A DNA stretch of 64,000 bases from Lacihabitans soyangensis (lineage in GTDB: Bacteria > Bacteroidota > Bacteroidia > Cytophagales > Spirosomataceae). This document shows, one piece after another, positions 8,358 through 17,222 of this stretch; the first letter of the stretch is position 1, and each line of letters starts with the position of its first letter. The stretch is from positions 124,001 to 188,000 of the forward strand of contig NZ_RJUF01000002.1 of assembly GCF_024343775.1 (NCBI RefSeq). Reading direction: 5' to 3'. The notes below the pieces were generated by a model. That model did not search any database, was not told the DNA's origin, and saw nothing but the letters and a program-made list of their open reading frames with translations. Made by a program: the position numbers and the translations under genes.

Positions 8358-9449
8358 ATGACAGTAAGAAAAATAATTGAACTCATAGACTTAATAAAGG
8401 ATAAAATTGGGAAGGACAATTTCTCATCAAAATTGCAAGACTATCTTGTAACAATTCAAAATAATAATAACAATCTTGTACTTCTTAAAGAATTAACAGA
8501 AAAACTTATTGCCGACTTTAAGAAACTCGAACAAGAGGGAATTCGTGAACTACTTGATAAAGTTTTGATGAATAAAGAAAAACCATTTACTGATGATTCT
8601 TTTTTGAAACAACTTACAACTTTAAAAGAGCAAAATTATCCAGATTCAGGAAGTCACTATAACACTTTGAATGCAATTATAACCCAACTTCAATTAAGAG
8701 TTAATTCAAATATTGAAGAACTTGATAAAATTTCCACTACTGTTATACCCTTTTTGTCAAAAGACTATTCAGAATTACAATCTGACACAAACGCAATATT
8801 TGCAATCATATTCAATAATGAGAAATCTTACAACAGTCTTAAACTTCTATCTTTTGAATTAAAAAATTGGGATCGAGGCTTGTTTATTTATCAACAAATC
8901 ATTTCAGAGGAAACTCCAAAACCTTTTGAAATCATAGAAATAGACCAAGGTTCTATAGAAGTTGTTCTAAATTTTATTTTTGAAGTAGGCGAAAAACTAC
9001 TTGACCTTTTCAAAACAGGCTTTGAAGTTTATGGTGCATATCTTGCATACAAAACAGTGGTACAAGAAACACTATCTAAATCATTTAGAGGAAATCAAAA
9101 ACTTATAAAAGGAGAAGAAGAGAGAGAGCAATTACTTTTAGAAAATGTAAGAATTGCGGTTAGAGAAGAAGTAAAAAAACAAGCTAAAAAAGGCAAGAAA
9201 CAAGAAGCATTAGAAAAGAAAATAGAGGAAGTTACAAAACTTGTAACAGAACATATAATCAAAGGAAATAGTGTTAAACTTCTTTCAGCTCCTGAGGAAA
9301 AGGAAGAAATATTTAATAAGGAGGATGAAAAGGAAATTTTATATGTAAAAACAAAAGTTGATTATAAAAAACTTGACGAAGTGACAAAACAACTTTTAAT
9401 CAGCGAGTTTACCACACAACCAAAGACAGAAAATTACGAAATAGATTAG
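8358..9449 (+). CDS. Unknown A/T-rich helical protein
   Basis: I do not recognise this 363-residue protein. It has no signal peptide. Residues 1-190 are predicted helical and charged (MTVRKIIELIDLIKDKIGKD, NNNN run near 35-39). A moderately hydrophobic stretch follows at about 197-240 (IEVVLNFIFEVGEKLLDLFK, then VYGAYLAYKTVV), and then a strongly Lys/Glu-rich helix at about 250-300 (EEVKKQAKKGKKQEALEKKI). The codon usage is strikingly richer in A/T than the neighbouring genes, as is the 279-nt leader. That suggests recent acquisition or an accessory role. It follows the patatin gene on the same strand, but the long gap argues against tight coupling. Confidence 0.75.
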   Translation: MTVRKIIELIDLIKDKIGKDNFSSKLQDYLVTIQNNNNNLVLLKELTEKLIADFKKLEQEGIRELLDKVLMNKEKPFTDDSFLKQLTTLKEQNYPDSGSHYNTLNAIITQLQLRVNSNIEELDKISTTVIPFLSKDYSELQSDTNAIFAIIFNNEKSYNSLKLLSFELKNWDRGLFIYQQIISEETPKPFEIIEIDQGSIEVVLNFIFEVGEKLLDLFKTGFEVYGAYLAYKTVVQETLSKSFRGNQKLIKGEEEREQLLLENVRIAVREEVKKQAKKGKKQEALEKKIEEVTKLVTEHIIKGNSVKLLSAPEEKEEIFNKEDEKEILYVKTKVDYKKLDEVTKQLLISEFTTQPKTENYEID

Positions 9450-9597
9450 CCTCAACTAATAATATTTTAGCTAAATGGTGGCATCGTTGCTAAATTCAAC
9501 AGTAGTCCCTAATTGAACTATTGTACAATTCTGAACAATTGAACTTATAAATCCTTCGTCCTTTCAAAGTTTCACTTTAGCGGACTTTTCGTTCGTT

Positions 9598-9687
9598 CAG
9601 AGTCTCCCTTTAGGGGACTCTGAACTTCACTCTAATACCAAACTCATTCCCAAAAGCACCTCGCAGAGTCCCTTACGGAGACTCTGC
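9598..9687. repeat. Pair of 25-bp palindromes with AGAGTC ends
   Basis: Two related imperfect palindromes lie in the 375-nt gene-free gap 9450-9824. The first (9598-9622) has CAGAGTC...GACTCTG arms around CCCTTTAGGGG. The second (9663-9687) has GCAGAGTC...GACTCTGC around CCTTACGG. Between them is the string AATACCAAACTCATTC, which recurs at 16363-16378. Upstream, CCTTTCAAAGTTTCACTTTAG (9560-9580) recurs in degenerate form at 11961-11981. Both palindromes could fold as hairpins in RNA. This looks like a REP-like dispersed element; I see no gene in the gap. Confidence 0.65.
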
Positions 9688-9824
9688 CCGAACCAAAAGA
9701 CTCTGCTTCAACTAAAATAGGCTATAGTATTAGATTAGCACCTCTAGCCTACTTTTTTGGGGGGCTGGGAGGCAGTGACAGAACAAAAATGGATGTACGA
9801 GAAATAAATGGTACTTCTAAAACA

Positions 9825-11492
9825 CTACTTACTCCACATCGCCTCTATTCTATCCAACCTACTTTCTAGCTTTTGGTTCTTTGTCTTCATTTCGTCTATA
9901 ATCTTTTGCTGCTCTTTCAGAGCCTCAACCAAAAGTGGCGTAATACGTGCATAATCTACGGATTTATAACCTTTGGAGTCTGTAACCACCATCTCAGGGA
10001 ATAGCTTCTCGAGATCTTGTGCTACGAAGCCCATTTGATTTTTATCAGAGAAATTATGTTCTGGAAATTCATCTTTCCGCCAATCATACCTCACGCCCTG
10101 CACTTGCATTACTTGTGCCATGGCGTTATCGAGCGGCCTAAAGTTTTTCTTGAAACGTACATCGGAAGGACAAGTGACGTTAGATGCACAAACTGTACCT
10201 GTAAAAAGCCCGTTGCCAACAACGTTCAAACGCTCTGTGGGAATTGCAATACCTATTCCAAAGTTTCCATTGCTGGTTACAGACACACGTGGAGTAGTAG
10301 TCACGACATTTCCGGCAGTACCGCTCACAGAGGTATAGAGGCTTATTCGACCGTTGGTAGGATCCATACTTAATCCCCCTGCATACCCGTCTGACAACAG
10401 TTTTCTACCACCATTATAATACCCATTAAACGAAATACCCGGAAAATTGGCATCAATGCCTACACCAGAAGTATTGTCTCCAAATATAGCGGGAGTGGCT
10501 CCAACCACCTTATTCACCACCAATCCTGCCTTACTAGCATCTGTAGTACCTATACCCACATTGCCACTTCCTTGGATTCTCATGAGTTCGTTAGAACTAG
10601 TGGCATTTACTCCAGCATAAAAAATATGATGGCCCGAAAGATCATTGACTTGGTATCTTAAAGTAGAAGGATTGATACCAAACCCATAATATTGATGGTC
10701 GTTGTTGGGGCCATTGTCATACAGCACTATCTTTCGATTCTGAACAGAATTCAACAATTGGACTTGAGCATTGGTGGGCGATAATCCCACCCCCAAATTA
10801 TTCCCCACTACTTGATCTCCATTATCTTTTACCCACCACCGCCAGCTATTACCTATATAAATACCAGCCTCGGTATCTGATTTCATACCATAAAATGCAC
10901 CATCAGCTACACTTAGACTATTTGAACTATTGCTCATCCAAACGCCAGCCGTATTTACATTATGACGTATCCGAGCTCTTCCATTGACGTCTAACAACTC
11001 ACTTGGCGTTGATAACCCAATACCTACTCTGCCGTTGCCAGTTATAAGTGCATTACCCAAGACAGAGTTAAAATAACCTGCATTTCCGTTTCCATCAGTA
11101 GTAACTTCCAAGGCATTTGAATTATTGGAACTATTGGAACTATATAACCTGGCCGTTACGCCCAAACCATTGGTGGTCGCATAAATGGGCAATCCGTAAC
11201 TAGTAGGATTGGATATGGTAAAAGTCCCCGCCGAACCTGTTCCAAAATTAGTTGCAAAAAAAGCACCACCAAAATTCAAGGAATTAGATTTGGCTATCAA
11301 AGCTCCACCAGTAGCAGAACCTGAAGTGTGCTCGAAGACACCTGCAGCTCCGAACATTCCAATTTTACTAACTTCAATGGCATTTTGATTACCCGAGACA
11401 TTTAAATATATCTTATTATCGAGTATCGAAACGCTATTCTGGCCAAAAGCATAGTTAACAGCTAAAGCGGCTAAAAGAAACAGTTTTTTCAT
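9825..11492 (-). CDS. Secreted protein with C-terminal S74 self-cleaving chaperone domain
   Basis: A signal peptide (MKKLFLLAALAVNYAFG) precedes a 420-residue low-complexity, Gly/Asn/Ser-rich beta-structured region with repeated GNVGIGT and GRVGIGL units, the pattern of trimeric fibre proteins. Residues 441 to about 540 form the intramolecular chaperone auto-processing domain (peptidase S74, as in phage tailspikes). The motif CPSDVRFKKN has the cleavage Ser443, and the domain continues with GFVAQDLEKLFPEMV and YARITPLLVEALKEQ. A coiled coil (KIIDEMKTKNQKLESRLDRI) ends the protein, consistent with trimerisation. In phage, this domain assembles the fibre and then cuts itself off. Here the likely product is a surface or extracellular trimeric fibre. 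Similar genes are common in Bacteroidota. Confidence 0.85.
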   Translation of the reverse strand: MKKLFLLAALAVNYAFGQNSVSILDNKIYLNVSGNQNAIEVSKIGMFGAAGVFEHTSGSATGGALIAKSNSLNFGGAFFATNFGTGSAGTFTISNPTSYGLPIYATTNGLGVTARLYSSNSSNNSNALEVTTDGNGNAGYFNSVLGNALITGNGRVGIGLSTPSELLDVNGRARIRHNVNTAGVWMSNSSNSLSVADGAFYGMKSDTEAGIYIGNSWRWWVKDNGDQVVGNNLGVGLSPTNAQVQLLNSVQNRKIVLYDNGPNNDHQYYGFGINPSTLRYQVNDLSGHHIFYAGVNATSSNELMRIQGSGNVGIGTTDASKAGLVVNKVVGATPAIFGDNTSGVGIDANFPGISFNGYYNGGRKLLSDGYAGGLSMDPTNGRISLYTSVSGTAGNVVTTTPRVSVTSNGNFGIGIAIPTERLNVVGNGLFTGTVCASNVTCPSDVRFKKNFRPLDNAMAQVMQVQGVRYDWRKDEFPEHNFSDKNQMGFVAQDLEKLFPEMVVTDSKGYKSVDYARITPLLVEALKEQQKIIDEMKTKNQKLESRLDRIEAMWSK

Positions 11493-11960
11493 GGGTATAG
11501 AATATTAATTAGAAATTAAATAAGTTAGAAACATCAATAAATAAAAATTCTAAAACAGCACTCAAAAGCTCACAAAGTACTTATATTTAAATGTTTATAA
11601 AGCCAAATTAAAGTTTATTTCTCTTTGTACCAAAAGAATTTTATTTTACGGAATAAAGGCAATACACTGATTTTGAAAACAATTCGTTGGCTTGTAAAAT
11701 TTCAAATTTCACGCTCTCCAAGTCCTAATTCCAAATGCTGTTTTGGGTATTTATAACTCTTCATTATGCTATTTTTCATATTTTGAAAATTCTAGCTATT
11801 TTTTTGCCTTTGATTATCCAGGATATTATCATACAAATTTCATGGAATTTAAAATTGCTGTCAATCGGATAAACATATGGTTTTTATAATGGTGAGACTT
11901 AAACTAGAAAATATTGTAGAGATATTTGGCTATAGAATATAATTGTTATGAATTTTCAGA

Positions 11961-12040
11961 CCTTTCACAGTCTCACTTTAGACGCTGAATTTCACTCAAA
12001 TGACAAACGCTTCCTTAAAATCATCAAAAAGAGTTACTTT
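11961..12040. repeat. Degenerate copy of the 9560-9690 repeat in a 618-nt gene-free gap
   Basis: CCTTTCACAGTCTCACTTTAG (11961-11981) matches the 9560-9580 sequence at 19 of 21 positions. The following CTGAATTTCACTC and GACAAACGCTTCCTTAAAA resemble the CTGAACTTCACTC and ACCAAACTCATTCCCAAAA of the first copy. The palindromes themselves are eroded. The rest of the gap (11493-12110) is A/T-rich; I see no gene, RNA or clear terminator in it. Confidence 0.45.
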
Positions 12041-12110
12041 TTGAGACCTTGCCAAAACATAAAACCTTACAGAAAATTTATTATTTTACACAAAAAATAA
12101 ATAAAGCCAA

Positions 12111-12839
12111 ATGAAAACAAACGTAACAATTCGTGTAATTGCCAAAGGAGGGAAATTTCTGGGAGCCGACATTGGCGGAGCTTATGTGACTATCCAAAAT
12201 GCCCAAACAGGCGAAATCTTGGCCGAAGGCCGTACGAGTGGCGGCTCGGGTGTGGTCAACTTGATGGACATTTCAATTAATCGCACCGAGTTCTATCCAA
12301 ACACCCAAGCATCGGCTTTTAACACCACGCTTTCGCTTACAGAGCCTTGCCTTATCAAGGTAACCGCTACTGGCCCAAATGGTGGGCTACAGTCAGCCAA
12401 TACGGTCACAGCCACACAGTGGATTATCCCGGGCAAAGACCTCACTGGCGGCAATGGTTTGCTTCTGGAATTACCAGGTTTGCTGGTGCAGGTACAATCG
12501 CCCCCAACACACCAAAATTTCGGATCAGTCGCCGCGGCCAAAGTTGATTTTCAAGCCAATGTAACCATGATGTGCGGCTGCCCTATCGCACCAAATACAG
12601 CTTGGAATCCTAAGTTGTTCGAGGTCGGGGCAATGATTTACCAATTGGACACGCCCAAAGGCAATGTGTATTTGGAGACCGTCAAGATGACGTTTTCGGG
12701 AGAAACAAGCCAGTTTACGGGTAGCTGGACAACGCCGAATTATGGTTTTTTTGAGGCAGTAGTTTATGCCTACCAAGCAAGCAACGGGAATTCGGGCATG
12801 GGAAAAGTTACTTTTTTTAGTGCTGCTCCATCGGCATAG
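12111..12839 (+). CDS. Ig-like/carboxypeptidase-regulatory-like protein, function unknown
   Basis: A 242-residue protein with no signal peptide. The N-terminal 100 residues look like a beta-sandwich of the CarboxypepD-regulatory or Ig type (VTIRVIAKGGKFLGADIGGA, then YVTIQNAQTGEILAEGRTSG). A linker with PPTHQNFGSV follows, then MMCGCPIAPNTAW, and a second Ig-like unit (VKMTFSGETSQFTGSWTTPN, then GFFEAVVYAYQASNGNSGMG). The CGCP motif between two beta-domains is unusual and could bind a metal or form a disulfide. It is flanked by 618 and 256 nt of non-coding DNA, so it is probably monocistronic. An imperfect hairpin (AGGCATAT/ATATGCCT, 12854-12879) just after the stop may be a weak terminator. 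Confidence 0.7.
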   Translation: MKTNVTIRVIAKGGKFLGADIGGAYVTIQNAQTGEILAEGRTSGGSGVVNLMDISINRTEFYPNTQASAFNTTLSLTEPCLIKVTATGPNGGLQSANTVTATQWIIPGKDLTGGNGLLLELPGLLVQVQSPPTHQNFGSVAAAKVDFQANVTMMCGCPIAPNTAWNPKLFEVGAMIYQLDTPKGNVYLETVKMTFSGETSQFTGSWTTPNYGFFEAVVYAYQASNGNSGMGKVTFFSAAPSA

Positions 12840-13095
12840 AATGAAAAAAAACAAGGCATATCTCACAGGAAATATGCCTAGTTTAAACTCTTTTAAAACT
12901 TTTAGAAGATAATTTCAAAAACCTTTGATCGAAATATTATGCCTTTCAAAATAAGCACTTGATTTTGAAATCATTAATAGCTTTCTAATAAATGCCAAAA
13001 CGAGATTTTAAAATCAAAATCGCGAATTGCCACTACTTGCCTATTTTTTAGATGAATAAATCTATTAAAATTCGCAAAAATAGGAAACCAGAGCT

Positions 13096-13548
13096 CTACT
13101 TTATGGTCTTTTCAACATACAAACTAACCTCCACCACCTGGTTTTGAGAAAGGTTGATGGTTTTGGTTAGAATATTTTTCTCGGAGGCCGCCACTATCGC
13201 TGATCCATCCTTTTTTAACACTTGCACCCTATATTCGCCAGTAGGAATTTCGAAAACAAAAGCCCCAGATTTATCCAATACTTTTTCTTTGGCCGTAACT
13301 TTATCTGAGCTTATGGTAGGACTTACCACCACTTTATAGTCTCCATAGATGGCATTTAGGTCTGCATCTGACAAACCGCAGGGATTGTCGCGATTTGGAT
13401 CTAAACCCGCTGGCACCGTGCCACAGAGTGGCCCGACGGTTACTTTACCCTGTATAACGCCGAGGGCAGCGACATCGGATTTTTCACAATTCAAGAAAAA
13501 GAAACTAAGGATTACGAACAATAATTTCGCTTTCATTTTGGTATTCAT
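13096..13548 (-). CDS. Small lipoprotein with carboxypeptidase-regulatory-like fold
   Basis: Predicted 150-residue lipoprotein: MNTKMKAKLLFVILSFFFLN is followed by Cys (lipobox FLNC), and an internal Met5 is an alternative start. The mature part reads as one beta-sandwich with GVIQGKVTVGPLCGTVPAG near the start and DKSGAFVFEIPTGEYRVQVL later. That is the usual 'compatible with prealbumin-like regulatory domain' pattern. Two internal cysteines (PLCGTV and NPCGLS) could form a disulfide. It lies 53 nt upstream of the large BNR protein on the same strand, and the two might be co-expressed surface proteins. No specific function is visible. Confidence 0.75.
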   Translation of the reverse strand: MNTKMKAKLLFVILSFFFLNCEKSDVAALGVIQGKVTVGPLCGTVPAGLDPNRDNPCGLSDADLNAIYGDYKVVVSPTISSDKVTAKEKVLDKSGAFVFEIPTGEYRVQVLKKDGSAIVAASEKNILTKTINLSQNQVVEVSLYVEKTIK

Positions 13549-13601
13549 TTGTTTCCAACAACAAGACTCTAAATTACGCTAAATGGTTGGAAATATTGTT
13601 T

Positions 13602-16184
13602 TTAATTGTCGCATCCAGTTATGTAAGCATAAAAAACGGCTCCTGTATCTACTTTAAATCCGCCCGAACCATCAGTGGGATTTATGGGTAGTAGGGTTAT
13701 CGAATTTGCTGCTTTCATGGTCACGTTTGCGGTGCTACTTATCTGGTTAGTGGCCGAGATAGTCTGGGTTTTGTCAAAGGTGGTCGTTCCTGAAGTTTTA
13801 TTATCGTATGGTGCCACGAGCGTCATTACTGTTTGGCAAGGATTCGGTTGGTTCAACTGTGTAGTAAAAACTCCTCTTCCGTGGGTGGCCACCACTACCG
13901 TATGATCGGCTGCACGATACCTAAGTTGATCACAACTCACATGGGCCAGTTTGGCATTGGTAGGAGCCCATTGCGGATTTCCCAAAGTGATGTTGTTGGT
14001 AGTCCATACGCCAAGGCTAGTGGCCAATAATACCTCTTGACGATTCAGTGGATTAAAGAGAGCATATCTTATGGGAATATTGGGTAGTCCGTAGGTTGCC
14101 TCGTCTTTGCTAATCCATGTAACTCCGCCGTTGTTGGTATAGAAAACTGACTTTACGTTGAAATTTGAACAGGTTACCAGTAGTTCGTTGTCATTTGCTC
14201 CTATCTCTATACAAGAAATAAAGCCTCCATTTGTTCCTAGTGTGGCCATGTCCATAATCAAAACAGGTGCAGGAGCACTAGTTGGCAAACCACTTGTAGG
14301 AATATTGGAGAGTTTGTAGACTTGGCCATTTCGAGTACCATAAAATACAGTATTTGCAGCATAGGCCGCTTTTATAAACGATACGGAAAATTGTCCTGGG
14401 AAGGTAAAGTAATTATAAACCCCGCCCAAAGGAGAAGCTGTAATAACTGACCTTGACATATAAGTTGGGCCGCCTGAATCGAAGCCCTCGTAGGTGTATA
14501 AAATATTGTTCTGAGAGTCATAATCAGCAGGATTGATAAAAGTTCCGTAGTTATTATCTACAACGGTAACGTTGGTATTAAGTGACTCATTATGAAGCTG
14601 AAACCAGTTGCCTTGTGTGGCATGAATTTGAATCGTTGGTTCGTTTTGGTCAATAAACGAACTCATGCCGTCGCAACAATCCTCCACAAAAGCGGCCGAG
14701 CCAATTACGCCAGGGGCGGTGGTAATTTTATGCGTACCATTGTCCTGAGCAGAGGTCAAAACATAACCGTCGTTAGCAATGTTTTTAATGGCTGCTGAGT
14801 AGTATTGCGTGACGTTGTAGTCTTTATTTCTGACCGAAAAATTTATTGAGTTATTACTGGTGATAGAAGCATCTCCCCAGTTTGAGGAATAATAAACTCC
14901 GCCATCATTTCCGGCAATCACCTCGTTGGGCAATCCTGGTCTAAACACAAAAGCGTGATGATCGGGATGCATGGGAGTCACGTAACTAAACGTGTTCCAT
15001 GAGACGAGTGCAGCGGTAGCATTTAAAGTTCGGGCATGGGTAGCACCACCCATGAACACTAAATCAGGATTGGTAGGATGAACGGACAGAATAAGGTCAT
15101 ACCACGCTTGACCATTGGTAATATCACCAGTGGTGCCCCCACCGGTTGGTTTGGTAATATCTACCCAAGTGGTACCACCATCCATTGACTTCTTCATAAA
15201 ATTTATTCGGTTGTTGCCGGTGTTTTGATTGGCAGCGTAGACAATTTGACCAGCCCCTGAAGTACTTGGAGCTAAACCAAGCTCAGTTCGGCCTCCCGCA
15301 AATGCAAATAAATTCGCCGTCCAAGATGAGCCATCGTTGGCCACGTTGTTGGTCTTGTATACTGCCGAGGCTGTGCTTGTGAAAAAACCATAAGACGCAT
15401 AGACAACATCATCCGAACCAATTTCAAGATCCGAAACAAAAGCCGAATTGGCTCCACCAGATGGTATTGAAGGAGCCACTGTCCAACTCACCCCACCATC
15501 TGTAGATATCCAAACACCCGCCTTGGTGGCTGTAAAAACCCTTCCCGTGGAATTCACAACGATTTTCTGCACCGCTTGAAAAGCAAATGCTTGACCAGAT
15601 GTGACAGCAAAATTGGGTAAAGTGTTGGCCAATCTTTTCCATGTAACACCACCATCAGTGGTTTTCCAAATACCTCCACCCTGCACAGCATCAATGTTGG
15701 AATACCCCTCACCCGTTCCAACATAGAATATTTGAGTGTTGCTGGGATCATAAGCTATACAAGAAATCGCCAAATTATCCCAGAAGTCAGATACTTTTTG
15801 CCAAGAAGCTGCTGCTGAGGTGATATCGTCATTGTACCATAATCCACCTGCAACACCGCCAGCCCATACTTTTTTCTTTGTAGTGTCGTTCGGGTCAAAC
15901 ATTAAGGCTCTTGTACGGCCACCAATATTATTCGGACCTCTCTCCTTCCATTCAATGCCTGGAATCTGAGCCATCACCGAAAAATAATTATTCATTAAGC
16001 CCCTCGCTTTTTCAAGTTCGTCGTAGGGAACTTTGCCAGTGAGCGGATCCATGGTCTTCATGTTTTCAAAGTTAAACCTTTCGGCAGGATTATCCCTTTC
16101 CGGAGTTCTGGCTTCTGACCGATTTTGAGAAAAGGTTAAGCTGGTAGTAAATAACCAAATAATTGTTAGTAATAAAGTTTTCAC
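13602..16184 (-). CDS. BNR/sortilin-type beta-propeller exoprotein with Cys-ended C-terminal domain
   Basis: Large secreted protein. I start it at GTG 16184, which gives a clean signal peptide (VKTLLLTIIWLFTTSLTFSQ); the frame also stays open to a TTG at 16244, which would put a charged extension before it. The body is a VPS10/BNR-type propeller with Asp-box repeats KTTDGGVTW, ISTDGGVSW, KSMDGGTTW and YTNNGGVTW. It opens with the ERGPNNIGGRTRALMFDP block known from Bacteroidota glycosyl-hydrolase-like propellers. The last 70 residues end in an ANSITLLPINPTDGSGGFKV stretch and ITGCDN at the terminus. This resembles the '3-coathanger stack' GCx-type C-terminal domain thought to direct surface sorting, and a second protein (39059-41944) ends similarly. 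Ligand or substrate unknown. Confidence 0.85.
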   Translation of the reverse strand: MKTLLLTIIWLFTTSLTFSQNRSEARTPERDNPAERFNFENMKTMDPLTGKVPYDELEKARGLMNNYFSVMAQIPGIEWKERGPNNIGGRTRALMFDPNDTTKKKVWAGGVAGGLWYNDDITSAAASWQKVSDFWDNLAISCIAYDPSNTQIFYVGTGEGYSNIDAVQGGGIWKTTDGGVTWKRLANTLPNFAVTSGQAFAFQAVQKIVVNSTGRVFTATKAGVWISTDGGVSWTVAPSIPSGGANSAFVSDLEIGSDDVVYASYGFFTSTASAVYKTNNVANDGSSWTANLFAFAGGRTELGLAPSTSGAGQIVYAANQNTGNNRINFMKKSMDGGTTWVDITKPTGGGTTGDITNGQAWYDLILSVHPTNPDLVFMGGATHARTLNATAALVSWNTFSYVTPMHPDHHAFVFRPGLPNEVIAGNDGGVYYSSNWGDASITSNNSINFSVRNKDYNVTQYYSAAIKNIANDGYVLTSAQDNGTHKITTAPGVIGSAAFVEDCCDGMSSFIDQNEPTIQIHATQGNWFQLHNESLNTNVTVVDNNYGTFINPADYDSQNNILYTYEGFDSGGPTYMSRSVITASPLGGVYNYFTFPGQFSVSFIKAAYAANTVFYGTRNGQVYKLSNIPTSGLPTSAPAPVLIMDMATLGTNGGFISCIEIGANDNELLVTCSNFNVKSVFYTNNGGVTWISKDEATYGLPNIPIRYALFNPLNRQEVLLATSLGVWTTNNITLGNPQWAPTNAKLAHVSCDQLRYRAADHTVVVATHGRGVFTTQLNQPNPCQTVMTLVAPYDNKTSGTTTFDKTQTISATNQISSTANVTMKAANSITLLPINPTDGSGGFKVDTGAVFYAYITGCDN

Positions 16185-16330
16185 GGTTTTTAGGGCTAAT
16201 TTATAGATAGTTGCAATTAAAGCAAAATCTTTTACAAATAGCAAATGTGTAACAACCTTTAATTAAGAAGAAACAAAAAGTTTGAATTTTATTAAACGGT
16301 CTTAAAACTTAGGAATTTCGTTCATTAAAA

Positions 16331-16380
16331 GAGTCCTGGAATGGTACTCCTAACTACGATCAAATACCAAACTCATTCTA
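16331..16380. repeat. Degenerate relative of the 9598-9687 element
   Basis: GAGTCCTGGAATGGTACTCC (16331-16350) is an imperfect palindrome with the same GAGTC arm as the 9598 element. AAATACCAAACTCATTC (16362-16378) repeats the string between the two palindromes there almost exactly. It lies in the 250-nt gap between the membrane protein gene (16435) and the BNR gene start. Confidence 0.45.
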
Positions 16381-16434
16381 AATAGCAACTTACAAAAACC
16401 CTGTGATAAACCGTACGATAAAGAAACAATCGGT

Positions 16435-17142
16435 TTAAACTTTTTTCACACCTACATAATGTTCCAAAATACATTTCACTATTAAAAACTCTCCAAGCGT
16501 ATTGATTATTCTGATAAGAATATAAGTAAGTTCATACATTCTTGCTTCTGGTGGCAATATGTAATATAAATCCGAAAGGAAAACAAAGAGTACACCAGCT
16601 AAGAAAGCATTTCTAGAATCAGTAAATTTAACAAAAATACCGCTGATATAAAAAGACATAAGAACCAACCAATAGAAATTAAATTGCCACATAGTAGGCC
16701 TAGGATACGAATTAAGAAGAAACAAAAAATACAGCCCGAGTACCAATCCGATAACTATCAACGCCGTATTTTTTCTAGATTTTTTTTTGCTTTTTTCAAA
16801 ACCAATAAGATAAAAAACAATGATAAAGATTAGCCTAAAAACAGGTTGTAAATAGGAATAATAAATGTCAAATTCTTTTTCGTCAGTAATTATGATAGAC
16901 GACATGCCCATAACGAAAAGGCAAGCGTACACAAAACTCAATAAAAACAATGGCCTGATCGGAAATTTTATGGTCTTGAAAGATATGTAGGCAAACAGCA
17001 AGAAATAGTCAAACTGAAACAAAAACAAACTCAATAATTTGTCATAAAAGTAGCCATGTTCGGCGGGCTCTATTTTTTCGAAAAAGAAAAAATTGGCCAA
17101 CAAAACCATTGAAAAAAACATAATAGAAAATCTCTGACTCAT
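16435..17142 (-). CDS. Integral membrane protein, possibly YhhN-like
   Basis: A 235-residue polytopic protein with about eight hydrophobic segments separated by short loops, and a lysine cluster (EKSKKKSRKN) in the middle that marks a cytoplasmic loop. The C-terminal half (AGVLFVFLSDLYYILPPEAR, then YILIRIINTLGEFLIVKCIL) resembles the YhhN/lysoplasmalogenase family, where a conserved FxxSD motif occurs in a late helix. The match is by eye only, so the enzymatic assignment is tentative. It stands alone, 80 nt downstream of the serine hydrolase stop on the same strand. Confidence 0.7.
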   Translation of the reverse strand: MSQRFSIMFFSMVLLANFFFFEKIEPAEHGYFYDKLLSLFLFQFDYFLLFAYISFKTIKFPIRPLFLLSFVYACLFVMGMSSIIITDEKEFDIYYSYLQPVFRLIFIIVFYLIGFEKSKKKSRKNTALIVIGLVLGLYFLFLLNSYPRPTMWQFNFYWLVLMSFYISGIFVKFTDSRNAFLAGVLFVFLSDLYYILPPEARMYELTYILIRIINTLGEFLIVKCILEHYVGVKKV

Positions 17143-17222
17143 AGGTTTTAAAACTATCGCATCCTAAAATCCATCACACAACACGTCATTAGGCTTTACC
17201 TAAACTATTATGAATTTAATTC

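Noticed and set aside
9598-9687. CRISPR-like repeats
   Set aside because: Two palindromes with different cores, irregular spacing and no cas genes; they fit dispersed repeats better.
12840-13095. Possible RNA gene in the gap after the 12111 gene
   Set aside because: Only a modest 8-bp stem (12854-12879) without a clear T-run; the rest of the 256 nt is unstructured A/T-rich DNA by eye.
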